DNA of 64,000 nucleotides from DAITMV01 sp036834985 (GTDB taxonomy: Bacteria; Pseudomonadota; Gammaproteobacteria; Burkholderiales; Burkholderiaceae_B): positions 17,628 to 81,627 of the forward strand of contig DAITMV010000001.1 of assembly GCA_036834985.1 (NCBI GenBank). The letters run 5' to 3'. Each line of letters opens with the position of its first letter. Position 1 is the stretch's first letter. This document shows, one piece after another, positions 25,036 to 33,958 of the stretch. The position numbers and the translations under genes are program-made. Below the pieces are notes generated by a model. The model had not been told where the DNA came from and made no database searches. It worked only from the letters and a program-made list of their open reading frames with translations.

Positions 25036-26289
25036 TTAAGCCCGTGCGCGGCGTGATTTAAAGGTGTTCAATCCGCTGGCCAAGAGGATCATCAGGAACG
25101 CCCAGCGAGCTGATTCATTGGGCTTGGGTTCACGGCCCTTGCCCATGCGATGCAGTTGACGGGTGTACCACTGGATTTCCATCAGTGCGGCTCTGTCGAT
25201 CATCGGAATGCCGGTCAGTTGCGGGCGAATGGTCTCGGCGGGGTTTTGCCCCTGCAACAAACGCAGCGGTAAATCGGGTTCGATCGCCAGCGGGCGAGCC
25301 AGACCAATCACATCTACACTACCGCTGGCCAAGGCCTGATTCATGCCGGCAACGGTTCTGAAACCGCCGGTCAGCATCAAGGGGGTATCGACCCGTGCAC
25401 GTACCTTTTCCGTAAATTCGATGAAATAGGCTTCGCGCTCCACGGTGCTTTGCTTTTTGGTGTTGCCCACGCCGGTCATGGCCGGGTCTTCGTAGGTGCC
25501 ACCGGAAATTTCAAACAGATCAATGCCTGCGGCGGCCAGTTGCTCAATCACACCCAGTGACTCTTCCTCGCTAAAGCCCCCACGCTGAAAGTCGGCCGAA
25601 TTCAATTTGATGCCCACGGGGAAATCGTCGCCCACCGCAGCTCGGACGGATTGATACACCCCCATCACAAAGCGGCGGCGATTCTCAACGCTGCCACCCC
25701 ATTGGTCAGTGCGCTGGTTGTGGTGCGGCGATAAAAACTGCCCGATCAGGTAGCCGTGGGCACCGTGAATCTGGATGCCGGTAAAGCCAGCCTGCTTGGC
25801 AATGCCTGCCGCTTTGCCCCAGCGGGCAATGATGTCTACAATTTCTTCATGCGTCAGTTCACGGGGAGTGGCAAAGGCAGCCTGCAAGTCTTTGCGAAAC
25901 GGAATTGCAGATGGCGCGACGCTTTGTTTGTTCAGTCCACGCGGGCATTGTTTGCCCGGGTGATTGATCTGCATCCAGGCATGGCCTCCTTGGCTAGTGC
26001 AGGCTTGTGCCCAGGCGCGGAGCATGTCCATGTCGCGGTCGTCTTCAATCACGACGTTGCCCGGTTCCCCGAGGTAACGGCGGTCGATCATGACATTGCC
26101 GGTGATCGACAAGCCAATCCCGCCTTCAGCCCAGCGGCGATACAGCTCCACCAGCTTCTGGGTGGGCCGGTTGTCCCACGTGCCCAGCGCTTCGCTCATC
26201 GCACCTTTGGCCAGACGGTTGGGTACGGGCTTGGCGTGTGGGCGGTTTTTGAAAATCAGGGGATCATTGATGCGCAGGGTTGTTGTCAT
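25036..26289 (-). CDS. NADH:flavin oxidoreductase, old yellow enzyme family
   Basis: A 417-residue FMN-dependent oxidoreductase. Features are NRLAKGAMSEALG near the N-terminus, WMQINHPGKQCPRG, IQIHGAHGYLIGQFLSPHHN (the substrate-binding HxxH region), NQRTDQWGGSVENRRRF and LTGGFRT for phosphate binding. It reduces activated double bonds of enones or xenobiotics with NAD(P)H. The exact start is uncertain: ATG at 26289, 26310 or 26361 are in frame and none has a strong ribosome site. It is divergent from mnmC across a short region with an inverted repeat. The C-terminus has a basic tail (FKSRRARA). Confidence 0.9.
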   Translation of the reverse strand: MTTTLRINDPLIFKNRPHAKPVPNRLAKGAMSEALGTWDNRPTQKLVELYRRWAEGGIGLSITGNVMIDRRYLGEPGNVVIEDDRDMDMLRAWAQACTSQGGHAWMQINHPGKQCPRGLNKQSVAPSAIPFRKDLQAAFATPRELTHEEIVDIIARWGKAAGIAKQAGFTGIQIHGAHGYLIGQFLSPHHNQRTDQWGGSVENRRRFVMGVYQSVRAAVGDDFPVGIKLNSADFQRGGFSEEESLGVIEQLAAAGIDLFEISGGTYEDPAMTGVGNTKKQSTVEREAYFIEFTEKVRARVDTPLMLTGGFRTVAGMNQALASGSVDVIGLARPLAIEPDLPLRLLQGQNPAETIRPQLTGIPMIDRAALMEIQWYTRQLHRMGKGREPKPNESARWAFLMILLASGLNTFKSRRARA

Positions 26290-26373
26290 TGTTGTCTCGG
26301 TAGTCTCCATCGTGGAGCAAGCAGTGTAGTCAAAGCGGGTGTGCCGGTCACTGGTGTACATTCTCTAAATACG

Positions 26374-26390
26374 TGTCTAATGACTAGACA
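26374..26390. promoter_or_regulatory. Inverted repeat upstream of old yellow enzyme and mnmC
   Basis: TGTCTA (26374-26379) and TAGACA (26385-26390) are perfect inverted copies with a 5-base spacer. The site ends 11 bases before the mnmC start, overlapping its ribosome site region, and lies 64-85 bases upstream of the old yellow enzyme starts. TetR-type repressors often control such oxidoreductase genes through sites of this size; no regulator gene is adjacent. Confidence 0.4.
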
Positions 26391-26401
26391 ATGAGGAATA
26401 C

Positions 26402-28363
26402 ATGAATCGTTATGTGCCCGTAGAACCTGCCCTGCTCCGTTGGCAAGGCGAGGCGGTGTATTCCGGGCAGTTTGACCAGCCGTTTCTCAACCCCGCCGAT
26501 GGTCTGACGCAGGCGCAGCAAGTGTACGTAGAAGGCTCTCAGTTGCAACAGCGCTGGGAGCAGCATGACTGGCTGGCGTGCCCTGTGTTTGTGGTGTGTG
26601 AGGCGGGTTTTGGTGCGGGGATTAATGCCTTGAGCACTTTTCAGGCGTGGAATCAATGGCGAACCACGTTCGTCATCAAGTGGCCCGCCCTACAGCCCGT
26701 CCTGCAGTATGTCGCCGCTGAAAAGTATCCCCTGAGCCATGCAGATTTACAGCGCATGCTGGTCCGTTATGTGGCGCTTGAAAAAGGCTTGGCTGAGTTG
26801 GTCGAGTGTCTAATCTCGCAATGGCCCACATTAACCCCAGGCCTGCATCGTCTGTCATTTGACGACTACGGGGTTGGGCTGGACGTGTGGTTTGGTGACA
26901 CACAGGATTGTTTTGAGCAATGGGATGGCCGTGCCCACGCGTGGTATCTGGACGGGTTTTCGCCAGCCTCCAATCCCCAGATGTGGACCCTCAAATTGTT
27001 CTATACCCTGGCCAAAAAAAGCGCCCCGCAGGCAACGGTTGCCACATACTATGCTGACGAGTCGGTCAGACAGGGGCTCGCCCGCGCTCGACTGAATGTT
27101 GTATCCGCTGACAGTATGTCCAACCCCGATGTTTCCAACGGTGGTGTTTCCAACGTCAGTGTGCCCGAAGATCGCCGGTATTCAGTTGCCCCGGCACAAG
27201 CCCGCATCGTCGCAGTCATCGGTGCCGGCATGGCCGGTGTTTGGGCCGCCCACGCGATGATACGCGCAGCACGCCAGCAAGGCCAGCCGGTGCGCGTGAT
27301 GCTGATTGATCAAGCATCTGCACCGGCACAGGGTGCATCAGGCAATGTGGCGGGCGCCTTCCATCCCCATGTGTCCAGCGATGACAGTCGACTGTCCCGG
27401 TTAAGCCGAATGGGATGTGAAGCGACTTTGAAGTCACTGCAACGTTTGTCGGCGCTGGGTTTATTGCAGCCAGGAGTGGATTGGGCCATGCCCGGGCATC
27501 TGCAATTGGCGGATGATGCCGCCGAGGAAGACAAGTTCGCAGCGTTGGTGAGCACCCTGCAATTTCCACAGGATGCATTGCAGTACGTCACCGCGTCCCA
27601 AGCTGCGTGCTTGATGGGGCTGCAGCCGTTGCACGGGGGGTGGTGGTTTGCACAAGGTGGCTGGCTTAAGCCTGTTCGTTGGCTCGACGCTGCGCTTTAC
27701 GAGGTGGCTGCAGATCTGGAGCTGCACATGAACACCCATGTTGTTGCGCTTGAGCAGGTGAACCCCGACGGACGCTGGCGGGTTGATGGGGTATCGACCC
27801 GTCATGGACCGCAGCAGGCCAACACTCTGATTGCAGACGCTGTGGTGATCGCCAACGCGCAGGCTTGTCAAATCCTGTGGCCGTTGGCCGGAGCCACGAT
27901 GAGTGCGGTCAAAGGGCAAGTTAGCCTGGTGACGGTGAGACGCGATGAGCTGCCCTTGTGTGTGGTGTCAGGCAGCGCGTATGCCATTCCGATGTCAGAT
28001 CACACGCTGTTGTTGGGTGCCACCTATGAGCGCCCCGGCGACAACACCGAGGTGACCGAGCAGGCCCACCACAGCAATATCGAGCGTTGGCAGCGCACGT
28101 TTAACAAAGTATCAGCCCCGGAGGTGACAGGTGGGCGCAGTGCCATCCGCGCCGTCTGGCCAGACCGCTTGCCGGTGATGGGCCGGGTGGCAGGAACGGA
28201 CGCCAACCCCTTGTTCATGTGCACAGGCTATGCGTCTCGCGGCATCACGTGGGCCGTTATGGGCGGTGAAATCATTGCCGCCCAGCTCTTTGAACAGCCG
28301 CCGGTATTGGTTCAACCGCTGGCGGCAGCTGTATCGGCGACTCGCTTTATGCGACGCGCCTGA
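26402..28363 (+). CDS. mnmC: Bifunctional tRNA wobble-uridine enzyme MnmC
   Basis: A 653-residue two-domain enzyme completing mnm5s2U at position 34 of tRNA. The N-terminal methyltransferase part contains the SAM loop CEAGFGAGINAL and WYLDGFSPASNPQMWT, a family hallmark. The C-terminal FAD-dependent oxidase part starts near residue 270 with the dinucleotide loop VIGAGMAGVWAAHAM and includes GASGNVAGAFHPH. It removes the carboxymethyl group before methylation. Length and domain order are normal. It acts in the cytoplasm downstream of MnmE/MnmG. Confidence 0.95.
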   Translation: MNRYVPVEPALLRWQGEAVYSGQFDQPFLNPADGLTQAQQVYVEGSQLQQRWEQHDWLACPVFVVCEAGFGAGINALSTFQAWNQWRTTFVIKWPALQPVLQYVAAEKYPLSHADLQRMLVRYVALEKGLAELVECLISQWPTLTPGLHRLSFDDYGVGLDVWFGDTQDCFEQWDGRAHAWYLDGFSPASNPQMWTLKLFYTLAKKSAPQATVATYYADESVRQGLARARLNVVSADSMSNPDVSNGGVSNVSVPEDRRYSVAPAQARIVAVIGAGMAGVWAAHAMIRAARQQGQPVRVMLIDQASAPAQGASGNVAGAFHPHVSSDDSRLSRLSRMGCEATLKSLQRLSALGLLQPGVDWAMPGHLQLADDAAEEDKFAALVSTLQFPQDALQYVTASQAACLMGLQPLHGGWWFAQGGWLKPVRWLDAALYEVAADLELHMNTHVVALEQVNPDGRWRVDGVSTRHGPQQANTLIADAVVIANAQACQILWPLAGATMSAVKGQVSLVTVRRDELPLCVVSGSAYAIPMSDHTLLLGATYERPGDNTEVTEQAHHSNIERWQRTFNKVSAPEVTGGRSAIRAVWPDRLPVMGRVAGTDANPLFMCTGYASRGITWAVMGGEIIAAQLFEQPPVLVQPLAAAVSATRFMRRA

Positions 28364-28391
28364 TACCTCAACCCCTCAGCCGCCTAAGGCC

Positions 28392-31067
28392 TTATTCGGA
28401 GGCTTTGGGCTTGGCAACGGCTTTGGCCGTGGCTGCCTTCGTGGGCTTTTTGGTCGGAGCTTTTTTGGTGGCAGGCTTTGCTTCTGCCTTAACGGGCGCC
28501 TCGGCTTGGGCTGCAGATTTGGCCGGTGTCTTGGCTTTACCTTTTGCAGCAGCTCCATCCTTGGGTGTCTTGGCTTCAAACTCAAAGCCGATGGTGCCAT
28601 CGGGCTTTTTCATGAGAAAGGCCTTGAAGGCGCGTCGTGTTTTGCTCGATACAAAGCGGGTGAGCAGATCCGTTTTGCCCTCAGTGAGCAACTTGCGCAT
28701 TTGCTCAGCTTCAATCGGTTGCTGCAAGATCACCTTGCCAGAGCGGAAGTCACAGGGCTTGCCGGGTGCGACTGCTTTTTCGCAGACGTACGAGGCGCCG
28801 TGATCGTACACAGCGCTGCCACATTTGGGGCAAGGTCCTATGGGTGTTTGACCCGAAAAGTCGACACCCTCACCAGACTCATCATCACCATCGCTGCCCT
28901 GGCCAAAATCAAATTCGAGTTTGTTGTCCGATGACAGCTTCAGCACAGCCGAAAATGGACGGCCCATTTTGCTGCGGAACCCGTCAAGCAAAGGCAATTC
29001 ACGCTGGGTCAGAAGGCCTTCAACTTCAGGCACTTCAAACTGTCGTCCGCCGGGCACCTTGCTGATGGAAAAATCACAGGCAGTGCAGGCAAAACGGCGG
29101 TAGTTTTCCTTGACCACAGCACCACATTTGGGACACGGTGACGTCAGGGTGGCGTAGTCGCCGGGGATGGTATCTTCGGTGTAGTTTTTGGCACGCTCAA
29201 CAATGGTTTTGGTGATTTCCGCGATTTGTCGCATGAAATCACCTCGGGACAGCTGTCCCTTTTCCATCTGAGACAGCTTGTATTCCCACTCACCCGTCAA
29301 TTCGGGCATGGTCAATTCAGCAACGCCCAAGCCGCGCAACAGGGTCAGCAATTGGAATGCTTTGGCCGTGGGGACCAGCTCGCGTGCATCGCGAACCAGG
29401 TATTTTTCTGCCAACAAACCTTCAATAATGGCCGCGCGCGTAGCAGGCGTGCCCAAGCCTTTGGTGCCCATGGCCTCCCGCAGCTCATCGTCGTCGACCA
29501 GCTTGCCGGCACCTTCCATGGCCGAGAGCAGTGTGGCTTCTGAGTATCGAGCGGGTGGTCGCGTTTGCTGGGCCAGTACGTCGACGCGTTCGGTATCCAC
29601 CACTTCGCCCGCGTCGACGGGTACCAGAATACCATCGTCGCCAATGGCCGCTTCCTTGCCGTAAATGCTCAGCCAGCCAGGTGCCACGAGGATTTTGCCC
29701 TCGGTTTTAAACTGGTGCGACTGCACATGGGTAATCCGTGTCGTGATGAGGTACTCGGCCACCGGGAAAAATACGGCTAAAAATCGTTTAACGACGAGGT
29801 CATACAATTTTTGCTCAGGTTCAGACAGGGATTTGGGCGTCTGAAGTGTTGGGATGATCGCAAAGTGGTCAGACACCTTGGTGTTGTCAAAAACCCGTTT
29901 GTTGGGCTTGATCCACTTGTTGTTCAAGATGGCCCGTGCATGCGGCGCATAGGGGCGCATCAAGAAGGCTGATTCACCTGAGCCTTGGGCGCCTTCTACA
30001 ATCGCCTCCATGGTTTTGAATACCGTGCCGATGTAATCTTCGGGCAACGCCTTTGAATCGGTACGCGGATACGTCAGAACCTTATGCTTTTCGTACAAGG
30101 CTTGGGCCAGCCCGAGCGTGTTTTTGGCTGAAAACCCGAAGCGGCTATTGGCCTCTCGCTGAAGGGTAGTCAAATCAAACAGTTGCGGCGCGATCTGAGT
30201 CGAAGGCTTGGACTCCTCGGTGACTGTACCCGGTTGGCCTGTACACAGTGCAGCAATTGCACGGGCTTTGGCTTCTTCCCATAAGCGGTCGGCGCGGGCG
30301 TCGGGGTCGTCGCTTTTTTTAAACAGCGGATCGATCCACTTGCCCTCGTAATGCCCGGCTTTAGCGGCGAAATCTGCTTTTAATTCCCAATAATCACGGG
30401 CTACAAATTTCCGGATTTTTTCTTCGCGCTCCACCACAATGGTCAGCGTAGGCGTTTGCACACGGCCCACGGTGGTCAGGTAAAAGCCGCCTTCCTTGCT
30501 GTTAAAGGCGGTCATGGCCCGTGTGCCATTGATGCCGACCAGCCAGTCAGCCTCGGAACGACACCGGGCGGCGTCTGCCAGCGGCAGCATCTCGGCGTCG
30601 CTGCGCAGCTTGGCAAAGGCCTCGCGGATGGCTGCGGGCGTCATCGACTGCAACCACAAGCGCTGTACCGGCTTGTCGCTTTTGGCAAACTGGGCGATCA
30701 GACGGAAAATCAGCTCACCTTCCCGGCCCGCGTCACAAGCATTGATCAGGCCTGTGACATCTTTGCGCTTGATGAGCTTGGTCAGTACTTTGAGACGGGA
30801 TTCTGTTTTGGCGATCGGGTTTAAATCAAATCGTGGGGGCAGCACCGGCAGGTTGGCAAAACTCCACTTGCCGCGCTTGACTTCAAATTCCTCGGGAGCC
30901 TTGATTTCCAACAAATGTCCGACGGCGGACGAGAGCACATACTCGTCGCTCTCAAAATAGTCGTCGTGTTTGGTAAAGCCGCCCATGGCACGCGCAATAT
31001 CGGCGGCCACGGAAGGCTTTTCAGCGATGATCAGCAATTTACTGGCTTGTTGGGTGCTCACGGGCAC
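28392..31067 (-). CDS. topB: DNA topoisomerase III
   Basis: Type IA topoisomerase, 891 residues, that relaxes or decatenates single-stranded DNA junctions. The Toprim domain shows IIAEKPSVAADIARA and DAGREGELI (Asp112). The catalytic tyrosine is Tyr333 in LTYPRTDS. Two zinc-ribbon-like segments follow near 655 (CPKCGAVV..ACTAC) and near 745 (CPKCGSAV..C), then an Ala/Lys-rich tail of about 60 residues. This long, basic C-terminus is common in betaproteobacterial TopB. The start is a GTG at 31067. It lies 98 bases downstream of dprA with no clear terminator between. Confidence 0.95.
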   Translation of the reverse strand: MPVSTQQASKLLIIAEKPSVAADIARAMGGFTKHDDYFESDEYVLSSAVGHLLEIKAPEEFEVKRGKWSFANLPVLPPRFDLNPIAKTESRLKVLTKLIKRKDVTGLINACDAGREGELIFRLIAQFAKSDKPVQRLWLQSMTPAAIREAFAKLRSDAEMLPLADAARCRSEADWLVGINGTRAMTAFNSKEGGFYLTTVGRVQTPTLTIVVEREEKIRKFVARDYWELKADFAAKAGHYEGKWIDPLFKKSDDPDARADRLWEEAKARAIAALCTGQPGTVTEESKPSTQIAPQLFDLTTLQREANSRFGFSAKNTLGLAQALYEKHKVLTYPRTDSKALPEDYIGTVFKTMEAIVEGAQGSGESAFLMRPYAPHARAILNNKWIKPNKRVFDNTKVSDHFAIIPTLQTPKSLSEPEQKLYDLVVKRFLAVFFPVAEYLITTRITHVQSHQFKTEGKILVAPGWLSIYGKEAAIGDDGILVPVDAGEVVDTERVDVLAQQTRPPARYSEATLLSAMEGAGKLVDDDELREAMGTKGLGTPATRAAIIEGLLAEKYLVRDARELVPTAKAFQLLTLLRGLGVAELTMPELTGEWEYKLSQMEKGQLSRGDFMRQIAEITKTIVERAKNYTEDTIPGDYATLTSPCPKCGAVVKENYRRFACTACDFSISKVPGGRQFEVPEVEGLLTQRELPLLDGFRSKMGRPFSAVLKLSSDNKLEFDFGQGSDGDDESGEGVDFSGQTPIGPCPKCGSAVYDHGASYVCEKAVAPGKPCDFRSGKVILQQPIEAEQMRKLLTEGKTDLLTRFVSSKTRRAFKAFLMKKPDGTIGFEFEAKTPKDGAAAKGKAKTPAKSAAQAEAPVKAEAKPATKKAPTKKPTKAATAKAVAKPKASE

Positions 31068-31165
31068 TACTCACATTTTTCAGGGGTTATCGCGCCGAAG
31101 TTTAAGCGCCTGTCAAATTAGAGTGCAAGTGATATCAATAGATCTAGTGGTTTTTTTTCAGAAAC

Positions 31166-32296
31166 CTATCTAAAACGGCACCACCTTTGGCCAGCTTCCG
31201 GCGTGATCCAACCCTCCAGCTCGAGCAGGGTGATTTCGGCCAGAACCGCCTCAGCGGTCAGCTCTGTACCCTGCACAATGGTTTCCAAATCAGTCGGATC
31301 AAAGCCGATCACCCGCAAAATGTCTTGTTGCATGGGTACCAGCGCTTCAAACAAGCCTAGGTTGTCGGATTGCCCCTGTGACTGCACGGGGGCCACACCC
31401 TGTACAAGGCGGGTGCGACGGATCGATTCGACGCTGGGCAGGGTATCCTCTTCGATCTGCAGGCCGTTTTCGACCAGGATGGCGCCTTTGCGGATCATCA
31501 AATGACAGCCTTTGGTATGTGTTGAGTGTATCGATCCCGGCACCGCCATGACGACCCGCCCAGCCTGATTGGCCTGATGGGCCGTGATCAGCGATCCTGA
31601 CTTTAAAGCGGCCTCGACCACCACCAGACCATGACACAGCCCGGCGATGATCCGGTTGCGACGAGGAAAAAAAGCGGGGCGCGGCGGCGTGCCCGGCGGG
31701 TACTCTGACAACAGCAATCCACCCTGATCAACAAGCTGTCGAGCCATGTTCGCGTGCTCACGTGGGTAAATGGTGTCAATACCTGTACCCATCACCGCCA
31801 CCGTGGCCCCATTCACAGATAAGGCCCCGCGGTGAGCAGCACCGTCAATCCCCGCAGCCAGGCCGCTTACAATGCACCAGCCACGATGGCTGAGCCAGGC
31901 GGACAGGTTATAAGCGTTCTCAAGCCCGGCGTTGCTGGCATTACGGCTCCCCACCATGGCAATCGCGGGTGTCTGCAGGCAGGTCAGGTCGCCTTCTGCA
32001 AACAGGATCAGCGGTGGGTCAGTTAACTGGGATAGCCGCTCCGGGTAATCGGGCTGGCCCCAGGTCAGCACGTGTCGGTTGGACCCTCCGGATAGCCATA
32101 ACTCGGTGGCCTCCTGCCAGGCCTGTATACGGCCGCTGTCCTCATCGCTCAAGCTCCAGCCGATATGGGCAACCGCGCCACAGGCCTGACCGTAGTGGCG
32201 GGCCAGCTCGATGCGTTGCTGGGGTTTCAGATGCGGGTGATACGCCAGGGTGAGCGCATTACGTAAACGGTTATCAATCGTCAGGGCTTTGTTCAT
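31166..32296 (-). CDS. dprA: DNA processing protein DprA (Smf)
   Basis: RecA loader for single-stranded DNA taken up in natural transformation, 376 residues. The Rossmann core shows IAMVGSRNAS, IVSGLAAGIDGAAHRGAL, GTGIDTIYPREH and FPRRNRIIAGL, all diagnostic. The C-terminal winged-helix-like region (after about 300) has LEGWITPEAGQRW. It is cytoplasmic. In related Burkholderiales a DUF494 (smg) gene usually lies between dprA and topB; none is present here. The upstream neighbour is the envelope protein gene. Confidence 0.95.
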   Translation of the reverse strand: MNKALTIDNRLRNALTLAYHPHLKPQQRIELARHYGQACGAVAHIGWSLSDEDSGRIQAWQEATELWLSGGSNRHVLTWGQPDYPERLSQLTDPPLILFAEGDLTCLQTPAIAMVGSRNASNAGLENAYNLSAWLSHRGWCIVSGLAAGIDGAAHRGALSVNGATVAVMGTGIDTIYPREHANMARQLVDQGGLLLSEYPPGTPPRPAFFPRRNRIIAGLCHGLVVVEAALKSGSLITAHQANQAGRVVMAVPGSIHSTHTKGCHLMIRKGAILVENGLQIEEDTLPSVESIRRTRLVQGVAPVQSQGQSDNLGLFEALVPMQQDILRVIGFDPTDLETIVQGTELTAEAVLAEITLLELEGWITPEAGQRWCRFR

Positions 32297-32321
32297 GGCG
32301 GATCAACCAAAAGTATCAGGT

Positions 32322-33410
32322 TTACGGGGTTGGGGCTTGCTTGGGCTGCATGGTGACAGACCCTAACGGCGCACCCGCACGGACGGGTTCACGCGCGTCA
32401 GTGATGATCGCCAGCGCCGTTTGGCCCTTAACGCTCAGTACCACGGCCTTGGCCTGTTCGGTCGATGGCAGGGTCACGGTGGCTGGCGGAGCCCGGTTGA
32501 GTAATGACGATGGCTCCGGATCAAACTGCGCCGGGACGGGAACCGTCACGGGTGGGCTGATGATCGAAATCATGTGGCCTCGTTGCAAAGGAGTAGTCTC
32601 GTCCATTGCGATCGCAATCACTGAGTTGGTAACACCAACCGGGTGGTTTCCTATCACGCCGATGACTTCACCCGTGGTATCGGCCGGGGCGGGACTGGTA
32701 TCCAGCGTGGTGTAGTCGTCTGCCGGATTGTTGACCACCCAGGTCCCAGGCAGGATTTCCTGTCGGCTAGACAGAAGCTCCAGCGTGGCCACCGGGCCGG
32801 CCTGAACCACTTTGGCCAAGCCCAGGCGTTCTGCTGCGTAACCCTGATCGCTTGTTTGCTTGCTGCGTTTTAAACGTTGACTGGGCCGCACCAGTGCAAC
32901 GCTGTCCCCGGCGTTGTAGCCCGGTGCCTGGCAAAAAAATAAATCGCCTGGTTTGATCAGCAAATCACCTTTGACGGTTTGAATCACGCGCCCAGCCCGC
33001 TTTACCTCGGTGTCATCAAGCAAGAGCGCGTGGTTGGTGAACGATTCAATCAGTCGCCAGTCCAGGCGACCCGTCTCGGGTGTGATCGTGGGGAGATCCC
33101 GTGGCGCGGGGCTACGCTTTTCAATCGCTAACGGCTCGCTGCTGGTACCCACAGCGGTGGGAGTTACAGTAAAACTCGACGTATTGGTGCGAGGTTCTGC
33201 GGTGCCTCGTCGGACCCGTTTCCGTGGGCTGGCTGACGTAGGCAATGATGCAGCGGCCACGGCGTGCGGATCTTGGCCAGCCAGTTCACTGCGGTAGGCA
33301 GCGGGTGCGGCCTGAGCCGCCGCCGGCTGCCAGACCCATGTCGTCAGCACAATACCGGCTGCCATGACAGCACGGGTCAATAAGTTATATCCTATTGGTA
33401 TTGAGAGCAT
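32322..33410 (-). CDS. Envelope protein at the LysM-gene position upstream of dprA
   Basis: A 362-residue exported protein. From the ATG at 33410 (GAGG five bases upstream) it has a signal peptide ending near AAAQA. A Pro/Thr/Ser-rich region then runs to about 115, followed by a beta-rich part with DLLIKPGDLFFCQAPGYNAG and EILPGTWVVNNPAD. In related bacteria the gene divergent from def encodes a LysM peptidoglycan-binding protein. The C-terminal half fits that family, but I see no LysM repeat (no YTVxxGDTLW pattern), so the domain may be lost or diverged. It is periplasmic or wall-associated and its role is unknown. It is divergent from def with only 11 bases between start codons. Confidence 0.8.
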   Translation of the reverse strand: MLSIPIGYNLLTRAVMAAGIVLTTWVWQPAAAQAAPAAYRSELAGQDPHAVAAASLPTSASPRKRVRRGTAEPRTNTSSFTVTPTAVGTSSEPLAIEKRSPAPRDLPTITPETGRLDWRLIESFTNHALLLDDTEVKRAGRVIQTVKGDLLIKPGDLFFCQAPGYNAGDSVALVRPSQRLKRSKQTSDQGYAAERLGLAKVVQAGPVATLELLSSRQEILPGTWVVNNPADDYTTLDTSPAPADTTGEVIGVIGNHPVGVTNSVIAIAMDETTPLQRGHMISIISPPVTVPVPAQFDPEPSSLLNRAPPATVTLPSTEQAKAVVLSVKGQTALAIITDAREPVRAGAPLGSVTMQPKQAPTP

Positions 33411-33421
33411 GGAAACCTCGC

Positions 33422-33934
33422 ATGGCGTTGTTAGAGATTTTGCGGTACCCGGACCCGCGCTTAAAGACAGTGGCAAAACCGGTCACACAGTTCGATGAAC
33501 GGCTGGACAAACTGGCCAAAGACATGGCGCAAACCATGTATGACGCGCCCGGCGTCGGGTTGGCTGCGACCCAGATCAATGTTCACGAACGACTCATTGT
33601 GGTCGATGTCTCTGAGGAGTCGAACAACCTGATTGTGTTGGTTAACCCGGAAATCATTCAAACAAGCGAGGACACCAAGGTGTACGAAGAGGGTTGTTTA
33701 TCCGTACCCGGTGTTTATGATGAGGTGGTGCGTCCAGCTACCGTGCGGGTTCGGGCTCAAAACGTCAGGGGTGATTTTTTTGAACTGGATGCAGATGGAT
33801 TACTGGCTGTTTGCATTCAGCACGAAATCGACCATCTGAATGGCAAGGTGTTTGTTGAATATCTATCGCAACTGAAACAAACCCGTATTAAAACCAAAAT
33901 GAAAAAGCAGGATAAAGAGCGGCATTCTGCTTAA
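33422..33934 (+). CDS. def: Peptide deformylase
   Basis: Metalloenzyme removing formyl groups from nascent proteins, 170 residues from the ATG at 33422 (MALLEILRYPDPRLKTVA). All three family motifs are intact: GVGLAATQI, EGCLSVP and QHEIDHLNG, which supply the Fe/Zn ligands Cys and two His and the catalytic Glu. It is followed after 24 bases by fmt, the enzyme that adds the formyl group, the standard pairing. Confidence 0.97.
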   Translation: MALLEILRYPDPRLKTVAKPVTQFDERLDKLAKDMAQTMYDAPGVGLAATQINVHERLIVVDVSEESNNLIVLVNPEIIQTSEDTKVYEEGCLSVPGVYDEVVRPATVRVRAQNVRGDFFELDADGLLAVCIQHEIDHLNGKVFVEYLSQLKQTRIKTKMKKQDKERHSA

Positions 33935-33958
33935 CCGCATTGATCGAAAGCATCAACT

